From NCBI GenBank assembly GCA_937916485.1, contig CALFSV010000357.1, positions 1 to 14,251 of the forward strand: a stretch of DNA of 14,251 bases, written 5' to 3'. This document shows positions 1 to 7,190 of this stretch, in pieces. Numbering within the stretch: the stretch's first letter is position 1; each line of letters opens with the position of its first letter. A program made the position numbers and the translations under genes. The notes beneath the pieces are model-generated. The model did no database searches. It worked only from the letters and a program-made list of their open reading frames with translations, and was not told the DNA's origin. This stretch comes from an uncultured Paracoccaceae bacterium. GTDB taxonomy: Bacteria > Pseudomonadota > Alphaproteobacteria > Rhodobacterales > Rhodobacteraceae.

Positions 1-90
1 TGAGCGGTCATCCGACGATGTCGCTCGGAAAACCGGCCGGATGTCTGACGGTCTATGCCTGCCGGGGCTCCTCTTGCCAGATCATGCGCA
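1..90. other. Short flank without an assignable gene
   Basis: No convincing coding region lies in these 90 bases, which sit downstream of the amidohydrolase stop. On the minus strand an ATG at 11-9 (reading M-T-A off the window edge) could begin a further gene of the amidohydrolase operon, but there is no clear Shine-Dalgarno sequence before it. I see no hairpin with a T tract that would end the amidohydrolase transcript here. Confidence 0.3.
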
Positions 91-1125
91 CTAGTGCCTC
101 GGCACGGAATCGACCAGCGCGCGGGCGGTGTCGTGGAACAGCGCCTTCCGCTGCGCCTCGGTCAGGCCGATCTGGCGGGCGCCGCGCTTCATGGAGCGGA
201 GTTGTTCGTAGCGGATGAAGGTCATGTCGGGCAGACAATGGCCCAGCGTCAGGCTGTGATTGCCGAGGTGCAGCAGGCTCCATGCCCGGCCGAAGGCGAT
301 GTATTTGCCGCGCATCGGGCCGATCAGGTCGTCGCTTCCATACATCACCCGGTCGACGCCGACCCCGGTATAGAGCGCATCGAGCGCATCGGCCTCGCAG
401 ACGGTGGAGGTGTCGTACCAGATGTTCGGGATGCCACGCAGGGAAGCCGCCGCCGCTTCGATCGCCCAGGCGGAATAGCTGCGCGCGCAATGGGCAAGGC
501 ACCATTTGGCGCCCGGATAGCGCTCGGTCAGATCGCACAGATCGCGGATGTTGTCCGGGTCCGCGATGGCGTCGCGTTTGGACAGGTGCATCATGATGAT
601 GAGGCCCAGCTCATCGGCCAGCGCGATCTGCGGTTCGGGCAGGAAGTCGGTGATCCGGGCCTCCGCAGGCGGTGCGCCGCGGGCGTAGACAAGATAGGGT
701 TTCAGCCCGATCAGCCCGGTCCGCGCCAGCGTCGCGCGGATGTGCCCGACCGTCATCTCCGGTTGGACGAGCATCAGCCCCGCCGATCGCGGGGCGCCCG
801 AGACCTCGGCCGCGATAAGCGCATTGGCGGCCTTGGTATCGATCGGGCGTGGATAGGGGAAGGGGAAGGACAGCCGGTCGACCTCGCGCCCGGGCATCAG
901 GGCCGCATCTACGGCATCGGCGATCGCCTTTGTGGCACGCGGGAAATAGGTGCCGATGCTCGGCGCATAGGGGCCGGTGGCCTTGGCGGGATCGGTGTAA
1001 TGGGTCCAGTCATGCAGATGCGTATGGACATCGAAGACCCGTGCGGGAACGAAGTCGTTCAGCTCCTCCTCCCATATCCGGGTGTCGAGTGCGCAGGGGG
1101 CCCAATGCGGATCGCTCATCTTCAT
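91..1125 (-). CDS. Amidohydrolase family protein (amidohydrolase_2-type TIM barrel)
   Basis: This 344-residue protein looks like a metal-dependent hydrolase of the amidohydrolase superfamily. The first strand carries the H-x-H motif (D-V-H34-T-H36). Further metal or catalytic candidates are the His in the I-M-M-H-L-S segment mid-protein, the His in C-L-A-H-C, and the Asp in Y-G-S-D-D near the end of the barrel. These occur in the order expected of the superfamily, which acts on amides, lactones or carboxylates in the cytoplasm. The start at 1125 is used. An in-frame ATG at 1119 (residue 3) sits at a better distance from the weak AAGG upstream and may be the real start. The gene is divergent from the aminotransferase and shares its operator-like promoter. 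Superfamily membership is well supported. The substrate is unknown, and hydrolysis, decarboxylation and isomerisation are all possible. Confidence 0.85.
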   Translation of the reverse strand: MKMSDPHWAPCALDTRIWEEELNDFVPARVFDVHTHLHDWTHYTDPAKATGPYAPSIGTYFPRATKAIADAVDAALMPGREVDRLSFPFPYPRPIDTKAANALIAAEVSGAPRSAGLMLVQPEMTVGHIRATLARTGLIGLKPYLVYARGAPPAEARITDFLPEPQIALADELGLIIMMHLSKRDAIADPDNIRDLCDLTERYPGAKWCLAHCARSYSAWAIEAAAASLRGIPNIWYDTSTVCEADALDALYTGVGVDRVMYGSDDLIGPMRGKYIAFGRAWSLLHLGNHSLTLGHCLPDMTFIRYEQLRSMKRGARQIGLTEAQRKALFHDTARALVDSVPRH

Positions 1126-1138
1126 GCCTTGTGATGGA

Positions 1139-1160
1139 TCATGTTAACATCATAACATGA
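1139..1160. promoter_or_regulatory. Operator-like inverted repeat in divergent promoter
   Basis: The arms TCATGTTA and TAACATGA are perfect 8-bp reverse complements separated by six bases. A second, overlapping symmetry (GTTAACAT/ATGATAAC, one mismatch) covers 1143-1164, and the inner ATGTTAACAT is itself palindromic. The AT-rich site lies 13 bp before the amidohydrolase start and 24 bp before the aminotransferase start. It therefore probably overlaps or flanks both transcription starts, and a dimeric repressor there could control both genes. Its sequence differs from the repeats beside the AraC-family gene, so the binding protein is probably another regulator (GntR, LacI and IclR types are possible). 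Confidence 0.6.
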
Positions 1161-1184
1161 TAACACTGGCGCAGGGAGGTTGCG

Positions 1185-2489
1185 ATGAACAAGGGGCAAG
1201 CGCTCTGGGATCGGGCGAAATCGGTCATCCCCGGCGGCAACATGCTGCTGTCCAAGCGGCCCGAGATGCATTTGCCCGACATCTGGCCCGCCTATTTCTC
1301 GCGCGCGGCGGGGGTGACGGTCTGGGATCTGGAGGATCGGGCATTCACCGACATGTCGCTGATGAGCGTGGGTACCAATACGCTGGGCTATGGCCATCCG
1401 TCGGTCGATGCCGCTGTGCGCGGCGTGATCGACGCGGGCAACATGTCGACCCTCAACGCCCCCGAAGAGGTGGCGCTGGCCGAACGTCTGGTGGCGCTGC
1501 ATCCATGGGCCGACATGGCCCGTTTCGCCCGTTCGGGCGGGGAGGCCAATGCCATCGCGATCCGCATCGCCCGCGCGGCCAGTGGGCGCGACGGCGTGGC
1601 GATCTGCGGCTATCACGGCTGGCATGACTGGTATCTGGCCGCCAATCTTGGCGATGCGGCCGGTCTGGACGGGCATCTGCTGCCCGGACTTGATCCGGCG
1701 GGTGTTCCGCGTGATCTGGCGGGCTCGGTCTTTCCGTTTGCCTACAACGATCTGGAAGCGCTGAAATCGCTGGTCACGGACCAGAAGATCGGCGTCATCA
1801 AGATGGAGGTGTCACGCAGCGCCGATCCCGCCCCCGGTTTTCTTCAGGCCGTCCGCGACATCGCGGATGCGCATGGCATCGTCCTGATCTTTGACGAATG
1901 CACCTCGGGCTTCCGGCAGGCCTTTGGCGGGTTGCACAAGATCTACGGCGTCGATCCCGATATGGCCGTCTTTGGTAAGGCGCTGGGCAATGGCTATGCG
2001 ATCACCGCCGTGATCGGGCGGCGCGCGGTCATGGATGCTGCGCAATCGACCTTCATCAGCTCTACCTTCTGGACCGAGAGGATCGGCCCCGTCGCGGCGC
2101 TTGCCACGCTCGATGCGATGGAAGACTGCCGGTCGTGGGAGGTCATCACCGAAACCGGGCGCGAGATCACCCGCCGCTGGCAGGACCTTGCCGCCTCGCA
2201 TGGTCTGACGATCCGCACACGGGGCCTGCCGGCGCTGACCGGCTTTGACATTCCGGGCGCGCGTGGACTGATCTACAAGACGCTGATCACGCAGGAAATG
2301 CTCAAGGCCGGATACCTTGCGGGCACCAGTGTCTATGTCAGCACGGAACACCGGCCCGACGTGGTGGATCGCTATTTCGAGGCGCTGGATCCGGTCTTTG
2401 CCCTGATTGCCGAGTGCGAGGACGGGCGCGATCCAGAGGCGCTGCTTGACGGGCCGGTGTGTCATTCGGGCTTTTCGCGGCTCGCCTGA
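1185..2489 (+). CDS. Class III aminotransferase, glutamate-1-semialdehyde aminomutase-like
   Basis: This is a 434-residue fold-type I PLP enzyme, a normal length for the family. Visible features are the phosphate-binding S-G-G-E-A near residues 117-121, the Y-H-G-W-H motif at 143-147, the ring-nitrogen Asp237 in F-D-E-C-T-S-G-F-R, and the Schiff-base Lys265 in F-G-K-A-L-G-N-G-Y. The later S-S-T-F-W-T-E-R-I-G segment is typical of GSA-aminomutase-like enzymes that act outside haem synthesis. Alphaproteobacteria normally make 5-aminolevulinate with ALA synthase, so a HemL role is unlikely. A transaminase or aminomutase on a catabolic substrate is more plausible. GGGAGGT four bases before the ATG fixes the start. 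The gene is divergent from the amidohydrolase and convergent with the AraC-family gene, with only four bases between the stop codons. Confidence 0.92.
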   Translation: MNKGQALWDRAKSVIPGGNMLLSKRPEMHLPDIWPAYFSRAAGVTVWDLEDRAFTDMSLMSVGTNTLGYGHPSVDAAVRGVIDAGNMSTLNAPEEVALAERLVALHPWADMARFARSGGEANAIAIRIARAASGRDGVAICGYHGWHDWYLAANLGDAAGLDGHLLPGLDPAGVPRDLAGSVFPFAYNDLEALKSLVTDQKIGVIKMEVSRSADPAPGFLQAVRDIADAHGIVLIFDECTSGFRQAFGGLHKIYGVDPDMAVFGKALGNGYAITAVIGRRAVMDAAQSTFISSTFWTERIGPVAALATLDAMEDCRSWEVITETGREITRRWQDLAASHGLTIRTRGLPALTGFDIPGARGLIYKTLITQEMLKAGYLAGTSVYVSTEHRPDVVDRYFEALDPVFALIAECEDGRDPEALLDGPVCHSGFSRLA

Positions 2490-2501
2490 GCGTTCAGGCG
2501 A
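2482..2501. terminator. Hairpin spanning both convergent stop codons
   Basis: Perfect 8-bp arms, TCGCCTGA and TCAGGCGA, flank the tetraloop GCGT. The TGA of the aminotransferase (2487-2489) and the TCA that encodes the AraC-family stop (2494-2496) lie at mirrored positions in the stem. It is a plausible bidirectional transcription stop or RNA-protecting hairpin between convergent genes. Neither side has a T tract, so it would not be a standard rho-independent terminator. Confidence 0.5.
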
Positions 2502-3267
2502 AGGGTCTCGCATGGCGGCGAAAGCCGCCCGGGGTCATTCCGCGCGATTGCTGGAACGCCGCGCTCAGCGTTTCGGCATGGCCATAGCCGACCTGCCGGG
2601 CGATCTCGGCCAGCGTCAGGCCCGTCGTTGCCAGAAGCGCCTCTGCCCGTGTCAGCCGCAATTCGCGAAGGTGCGCCCCGGCGGGAGTGCCATGAACCTC
2701 GCGGTGGAGCGTGCGCAGCGCGCTTTCGCGCAACCCGATCAGGGCGGCCACATCCACGAGGCTGCGCATCGCCCCGAGGTTCGCCGCCGCCTGATCCCAG
2801 GCCTGCGCCAGCCGCTGCGCCCGGCGGTCGGGTTCGGGCGCGCCGGTGCCTGCGTCAAAACCGTCGAGGATCGCGCGCAGGAGCCGCGTCCGCCGCTCTG
2901 TCGCCTCGGGGCTGTCCTTGGCCAGCCTGAGCGCGAGGCGGACAAGCGCCTGCAGATCGATCCGCTCGGGCGCCGGCGCACGCCGATGGCCCGCCCCCTC
3001 GGCCCCGCTCATCCGGAAATGGCAGACCGAGGCGGTCGCGGCACCGCCCACCGCCTCGCCGGAAAACGGGGTTCCCGGCAGGATCAGGATCCCGTCAGGG
3101 GCCGAAAGATCGACGTGGTCTCCATCCTCGAACCTGATGCGCGCGCGGCCCTGATGGATCCACAGCAGATCGTGGAACGGCCATGTGACCGGGCCGATCG
3201 GAAGGCGCCGGTCAAAGCGGCCATAGGCATGGCGCAAAAGGGCCGTGATGTCCCGATCCTTGGTCAT
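2494..3267 (-). CDS. AraC-family transcriptional regulator
   Basis: This 257-residue protein has an N-terminal cupin-like ligand-binding part (about residues 26-75, with L-I-L-P-G-T-P-F as a typical strand) and a C-terminal AraC/XylS domain. The DNA-binding domain has a first helix-turn-helix near 169-190, the linking R-L-T-R-A-E-A-L-L helix at 204-212, a second helix-turn-helix near 218-240 (L-A-E-I-A-R-Q-V-G-Y), and the closing T-P-G-G-F-R-R. The length is usual for small-molecule-responsive activators. It is divergent from the dioxygenase/aldolase operon, which it most likely controls, with repeats in the shared region as candidate sites. No clear Shine-Dalgarno sequence precedes the ATG. 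The inducer is unknown and could be a substrate or intermediate of the island. Confidence 0.9.
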   Translation of the reverse strand: MTKDRDITALLRHAYGRFDRRLPIGPVTWPFHDLLWIHQGRARIRFEDGDHVDLSAPDGILILPGTPFSGEAVGGAATASVCHFRMSGAEGAGHRRAPAPERIDLQALVRLALRLAKDSPEATERRTRLLRAILDGFDAGTGAPEPDRRAQRLAQAWDQAAANLGAMRSLVDVAALIGLRESALRTLHREVHGTPAGAHLRELRLTRAEALLATTGLTLAEIARQVGYGHAETLSAAFQQSRGMTPGGFRRHARPFA

Positions 3268-3271
3268 GGGG

Positions 3272-3359
3272 CCGATATTGCGCCGGATTTGTCGATATTC
3301 CTAGTCTGGCGTCGGATCTCTGGCTGCGCGGTTCCGTGGTCTTCGTGCTTCGATATCCC
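3272..3359. promoter_or_regulatory. CGATAT repeats between AraC-type gene and dioxygenase operon
   Basis: CGATATT occurs at 3273-3279 and 3293-3299, exactly 20 bp apart on the same face of the helix. A near copy, TCGATATCCC at 3350-3359, matches TCGATATTCC at 3292-3301 in nine of ten bases. AraC-family proteins commonly bind direct repeats about two helical turns apart, so these are good candidates for the divergent regulator. The first copy lies only five bases before the regulator's own start, which would fit autoregulation. No cognate-site data exist here, so this is inference from spacing and context. Confidence 0.45.
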
Positions 3360-3382
3360 GCAACAGGGGAGAGAGATGACAG

Positions 3383-4150
3383 ATGTCCGATCTTGATATG
3401 AATGACCTCGCGGCGGGGTTTGTGCGCGATGGATATGTGGCGCTGCAACCGCTGTTCGATGCAGACAAGATGGCCGAGATCAACGCAGAGCTTGACCGTT
3501 ACATCGCTGACGTCATGCCCACCATGCCGGTCGAGGAGGTCTATTTCGAGAACCGGGACGATCGCTCCACGCTCAAGCAGATGCAGAAGCTGTCGGTCTA
3601 TGACGCCTATTTCCGCGAGTTGATGGAAAACAGCGTCATCCGCGATCTGGCCTCGGCTGCCATGGGCGAGGCGGCGGTCCCGCAAAACCTGCAATATTTC
3701 AACAAGCCCGCCGGCATCGGCCAGCCCACCCCGCCGCATCAGGATGGGTATTACTTTCACCTGTCGCCCTGCAAGGCGGTGACGGGTTGGCTCGCTCTGG
3801 AACCGGTAGACGAGGAAAACGGCTGCATCCACTACGTCCGGGGCTCGCACAAGGCAGGCGGCTTCCGGTCCCATGGCCGGTCGAACGTGCTGGGCTTTTC
3901 GCAGGGCCTGATGGATTTCGGGACCGAGGACGACAAGGCCAACACCGTGGCCTTTCCCGGCGATGCGGGCACGTTCCTCATGCATGACGCGCATATCATC
4001 CACTGGGCCGGGCCGAACGTCTCCCCCGACCGGTCGCGCCGGGCGCTGGGCTTTGTGTATTTCGGCGAAAGCGCGCGGATCGACGAGGCGTCGAAGGCTG
4101 CCTACAAGGCGCGGCTCGAGGCCGAGCTGCGCGCCGAAGGGAAGATCTGA
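3383..4150 (+). CDS. Phytanoyl-CoA dioxygenase (PhyH) family protein
   Basis: This 255-residue protein is a predicted Fe(II)/2-oxoglutarate-dependent oxygenase that would hydroxylate, or oxidatively cleave, a small substrate in the cytoplasm. The iron facial triad is visible as H119-Q-D121 in P-P-H-Q-D-G-Y and the distal His207 in H-W-A-G-P-N. Arg219/Arg220 after S-P-D-R-S fits the 2-oxoglutarate carboxylate site. G-S-H at 154-156 follows the usual C-I-H-Y-V-R segment. The start is decided by frame. AGGGGAG lies 11 bases upstream, and an out-of-frame ATG at 3376 sits nearer to it. The gene leads a two-gene operon with the aldolase, whose start lies one base after this stop. The substrate is unknown. 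Confidence 0.9.
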   Translation: MSDLDMNDLAAGFVRDGYVALQPLFDADKMAEINAELDRYIADVMPTMPVEEVYFENRDDRSTLKQMQKLSVYDAYFRELMENSVIRDLASAAMGEAAVPQNLQYFNKPAGIGQPTPPHQDGYYFHLSPCKAVTGWLALEPVDEENGCIHYVRGSHKAGGFRSHGRSNVLGFSQGLMDFGTEDDKANTVAFPGDAGTFLMHDAHIIHWAGPNVSPDRSRRALGFVYFGESARIDEASKAAYKARLEAELRAEGKI

Positions 4151-4151
4151 G

Positions 4152-5090
4152 ATGTCGGGATTTCGCCCCCGGGGCATCTGGAGCGCTGTTCTTCTGCCGG
4201 TTCAGGGTGGGGATCAGATCGACATGGGCGCTCTGGCAGAACTGGTCGATATCCTTTGCGCCTCGTGCGTGGCGGGCATCTATACTAATGGCACGGCGGC
4301 CGAGTTCTTCAACCAGACCGAGACGGAGTTCGACGCGATAACCGATCTCGTGCTTGGCGTCGCGGGCCGGGCAGGGGTGCCGGTCCAGATCGGGGTCAGC
4401 AATTCCAACCCGCGCGTGGCCCGCGAAAGGCTGCGCCGGATCGCGGAAAGTGACGCGGTCGCCGCGCAGATCACGCTGCCCGATTGGTGGCCCCCGTCCG
4501 AGACCGAACAGGCCCGGTTCATCGACGGCATGAGCGAGGCATCGGACGGATTGCCGCTGATCCTGTATAATCCACCCACCGCCAAGGTTCGGCTCGACGT
4601 GCCGGGCATCGCCCGGCTGCGCGCGCGCAGCGCATTGCTCGTGGGCGTCAAGGTCGCGGGCGGCGATGCGGCTTGGTATGCACAGCGGCACGAGATGCTG
4701 GGTGACATGTCTGTCTTTGTCGCCGGTCACACCGTGGCCTTCGGGCGGCCCCTCGGGGCCGACGGCGCCTATTCCAACGTGGCCTGCCTGTCGCCTGCCG
4801 GGGCGGTGCGTCACTGGGACCTGGCCGCGACCGATCCCGAGGTCGCCCGCGATGTCGAGGATCGCTTCCGCCGGTTTCTGCACGAAACCATGATCCCCCT
4901 GGCTCGCGATCACGGCCTGTCGGACGCCGCCCTTGACAAGGCGATGGCCGCAGCGGGCGGCTGGGGCCCGGTCGGGCCGGACCTGCTCTGGCCCTATTCA
5001 GGCGCGACGCCCGGGATGGTCGAGGCGATCCGCGCAAGCGCGCAAGACCTGCTGCCCGACCTGATGGAAGGTCTGGGGATTTCCTCCTGA
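4152..5090 (+). CDS. Dihydrodipicolinate synthase/N-acetylneuraminate lyase family aldolase
   Basis: This 312-residue TIM-barrel class I aldolase is of the DapA/NanA family and of normal length. Tyr139 in L-Y-N-P-P and the Schiff-base Lys167 in G-V-K-V-A-G match the family's catalytic Tyr/Lys pair. The pyruvate-carboxylate loop is N-G-T-A-A-E at 46-51, where DapA itself has G-T-T-G-E. This difference and the catabolic setting argue against lysine synthesis. A 2-keto-3-deoxy acid aldolase or dehydratase, or a hydroxy-oxo acid lyase releasing pyruvate, fits better. The open frame extends upstream into the dioxygenase gene, but the ATG one base after its stop gives the expected N-terminus (S-G-F-R-P-R-G-I-W). 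Translational coupling with the dioxygenase is likely. Confidence 0.9.
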   Translation: MSGFRPRGIWSAVLLPVQGGDQIDMGALAELVDILCASCVAGIYTNGTAAEFFNQTETEFDAITDLVLGVAGRAGVPVQIGVSNSNPRVARERLRRIAESDAVAAQITLPDWWPPSETEQARFIDGMSEASDGLPLILYNPPTAKVRLDVPGIARLRARSALLVGVKVAGGDAAWYAQRHEMLGDMSVFVAGHTVAFGRPLGADGAYSNVACLSPAGAVRHWDLAATDPEVARDVEDRFRRFLHETMIPLARDHGLSDAALDKAMAAAGGWGPVGPDLLWPYSGATPGMVEAIRASAQDLLPDLMEGLGISS

Positions 5091-5323
5091 CAAGAGTTAC
5101 CCGTCAAAAGACGGACATCGGACACAGGCCCCTTCTCGCGTGTCACCGTCAGATGAACGCAAGGTACCTAGACCTATCCATGCTGTTCTAGCAAAAGACA
5201 TCATTTGGCTTCGATCTCCGCTCCGCTCAAGAGCGAGGTCTTGCGGTGCGGACGGACATAGGGGTTGCTACCTGGTCACTTCCGTTGTTGGCTTCTTGAG
5301 CACATCCCAAATGAGCAGGTCAC
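5091..5323. other. Non-coding spacer of lower G+C
   Basis: I find no gene here. The base composition is clearly less G+C-rich than the aldolase before it. A 5-bp stem, CCGTC-AAAA-GACGG at 5101-5114, lies just after the aldolase stop but lacks a T tract. An open frame at 5140-5331 runs into the next gene and has no recognisable protein character or ribosome site. The composition suggests that the spacer arrived together with the following gene. Confidence 0.4.
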
Positions 5324-6319
5324 ATGGCTAAGCTTTCGATTGCAGTATTTGGAGGTGGTTCGGTCGGTCTTTGTCTTGCCGCTCATTTCGCGAAAGCCGG
5401 CGCACGGGTCTTCCTGCTCGTCAGGCAGACTTCGATAGAAGCGATACTTGGCAAGCCGATTGCCGTAACCGGCCTTCTCGGCGATCACTTGGTCTCTGCG
5501 GGAGCCTATACCGTTTGTGACGCAGACGCTCCGCCAGATGAGGTGCTGGGTTGTAACATGCTGGTCATGACGACAAAGGCCTACGACCTGGATAAGGCTC
5601 TCAGACCATTTGTCGAAAAAGCACGCTGCCCGCCGATCCTGCAGCTTCAGAACGGAATGGGCGCAGGCGAGATTGCGCGCCGGGCGGTCGGCCCGAACGT
5701 CGCGGTTTATTCAAGCGCCATGATGATTGGCATGGCCCGTCAAACTCCGACTAGCGTGGTCGTGACGGCTCAATCCAGTCCCATTCTCTGTGGCTCCCTT
5801 CTCGGCGACACTGAAAAACCGCTCCGAGACGTGCTGCGGGTCGCCGAACAGGGTTTTGTGCCAATGGCTCACGATCCCTCAATTCGGAAGACGATCAGTT
5901 TCAAGCTGCTGTTCAACAGTTGTATGAACCCGACTGGTGCTTTGACGGGACAAACCTATGGTGAGTTGCTCGACAACCCCGATTCCAGAGAGTTCAATGT
6001 CGGGTTGGCAGACGAGACACTCGCGGCTTATGCGCAGGCTTTTGATTATCGACCCGCCGACAGCGGGCAGCACTATGTTGAAGAAGTCCATAGCAAGATC
6101 ATCTTCCCGCGGGCGCAGGATCACCGGTCATCAATGCTTCAGGACTTGCAAGCTGGTAGAAAGACGGAAATCGACTTCTTGAACGGCGCGATCATCCTGC
6201 TTGCAGATGATGCAGGGCTTCCTTCGGTTAGACATGAGAGCATCACCCAGCTCATCAAAGCCTGCGAGGCCTCCAAGGCGTTTAGCCATCAAGGTCATAG
6301 TAGCCTTGAGGCGCGCTGA
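5324..6319 (+). CDS. Ketopantoate reductase (ApbA/PanE) family oxidoreductase
   Basis: This 331-residue NAD(P)H-dependent reductase has an N-terminal Rossmann motif, G10-G-G12-S-V-G15, with Arg34 after the second strand, which suggests NADPH. Residues equivalent to the catalytic and substrate contacts of PanE are present: Asn110 in L-Q-L-Q-N-G, Lys194, Asn198 and Asn202 in K-L-L-F-N-S-C-M-N, and a C-terminal S-S-M-L-Q-D-L-Q-A-G-R-K-T-E-I-D block whose Ser and Glu are 12 residues apart as in PanE. It would reduce a 2-oxo acid to a 2-hydroxy acid or run in reverse. With no other pantothenate gene nearby, a catabolic or stand-alone role is as likely as pantothenate synthesis. Codon use is visibly less G+C-rich than in neighbouring genes, which suggests separate acquisition. 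The AGGT before the ATG is a weak ribosome site. Confidence 0.88.
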   Translation: MAKLSIAVFGGGSVGLCLAAHFAKAGARVFLLVRQTSIEAILGKPIAVTGLLGDHLVSAGAYTVCDADAPPDEVLGCNMLVMTTKAYDLDKALRPFVEKARCPPILQLQNGMGAGEIARRAVGPNVAVYSSAMMIGMARQTPTSVVVTAQSSPILCGSLLGDTEKPLRDVLRVAEQGFVPMAHDPSIRKTISFKLLFNSCMNPTGALTGQTYGELLDNPDSREFNVGLADETLAAYAQAFDYRPADSGQHYVEEVHSKIIFPRAQDHRSSMLQDLQAGRKTEIDFLNGAIILLADDAGLPSVRHESITQLIKACEASKAFSHQGHSSLEAR

Positions 6320-6425
6320 TTGCGGCAGCAGCGAAGTCTCGCATATCGGACCCGTAAGGCGCCCTCCGAACCCCTGACGCGGGGGCCAACTGCCGGAGCG
6401 GGGACCCTGGTGCAGGTGGCGTAAC
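6320..6425. other. Spacer between convergent genes
   Basis: No gene is seen between the convergent reductase and SDR genes. Short G+C-rich complementary stretches (CCCC at 6371-6374 with GGGG at 6381-6384) could form a weak hairpin, but there is no T tract, so I do not call a terminator. Confidence 0.3.
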
Positions 6426-7190
6426 TTAGTAGAGGAGAAAGCCGCCATCGGCGCGCAGAACCTCGCCGGTGACGAAACTTGCCGCCGGACTGGCGAGAAA
6501 GGCGATGACCTCGGCCATTTCCTCGGGCGTGCCGGGGCGGCCCAAGGGGGTCGTCCGGACGAAGGGCGATGTGGGCGTATCGCCGCTTTGCCATCCCGAT
6601 TTCAGCGCGTCGGTCGTCTCGGTCCGGATGTCGCCCGGCGCAATCGCGTTGACCCGTATCCCCGCCTCTGCCCATTCCAGCGCCAGACTGCGCGTCAACG
6701 CGTCGATCCCGGCCTTTGTGGCGCAATAGGCGGCCCCGTTGAACTGGGCTGCACTGCCCCCGACCGATGATACATTGACGATCGACCCGCCGCTGTCGCG
6801 CAGCAGCGGATAGGCCTTCTGCGCCATGGCGAAGGCCGCGGTGAGATTGACACTGACGATCCGTTCGAAATGATCGAGGCTTTGCGTCGCGGCCGGCGCG
6901 AGCGCGGCCTGCCCGATGATGGCCGCGTTGTTGACCAGCAGGTCCAGCCGTCCGAACCGTGCCTCGATCGTATCGAACAGCGCGTCCCGGGCCGCGGCGT
7001 CGGTCACGTCCATGGGCACGGACAGGGCGGTGACGCCCGATGCCGTCAGCTCATCGGCCACCTTGTTCAATGGCGCGGCATCGATCCCGCACAGGACGAT
7101 CGTCGCGCCATCCCGGGCAAAGCGGCGGCAGGTCGCGGCGCCAATGCCCGTTCCGGCTCCGGTGATGAGGACAACGCGTTTCGCCGTCAT
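6426..7190 (-). CDS. SDR family NAD(P)-dependent oxidoreductase
   Basis: This 254-residue classical short-chain dehydrogenase has the cofactor motif T10-G-A-G-T-G-I-G17, N-N-A-A at 87-90, Asn115 in S-V-N-L, the catalytic Ser142, and Y155-C-A-T-K159. Asp37 at the end of the second strand favours NAD over NADP. The C-terminal G-G-F-L-L-Y is a common ending of FabG-like sugar and alcohol dehydrogenases. It would oxidise or reduce a hydroxyl/keto group in the cytoplasm. In this island it could supply a lactone or keto acid to the neighbouring SMP-30-type lactonase. Its ATG overlaps the stop of the upstream PLP enzyme by four bases, so the two are translationally coupled. Confidence 0.93.
   Translation of the reverse strand: MTAKRVVLITGAGTGIGAATCRRFARDGATIVLCGIDAAPLNKVADELTASGVTALSVPMDVTDAAARDALFDTIEARFGRLDLLVNNAAIIGQAALAPAATQSLDHFERIVSVNLTAAFAMAQKAYPLLRDSGGSIVNVSSVGGSAAQFNGAAYCATKAGIDALTRSLALEWAEAGIRVNAIAPGDIRTETTDALKSGWQSGDTPTSPFVRTTPLGRPGTPEEMAEVIAFLASPAASFVTGEVLRADGGFLLY

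Noticed and set aside
2407..3396. 329-codon open frame on the plus strand
   Set aside because: It is antisense to the AraC-family gene, which has both helix-turn-helix motifs. There is no ribosome site or recognisable product.
5101..5114. Short stem after the aldolase stop as a terminator
   Set aside because: The stem has only five base pairs and no T tract follows.
5140..5331. 63-codon frame upstream of the reductase gene
   Set aside because: It has no ribosome site and no recognisable motif, and it overlaps the next start. I treat it as chance.
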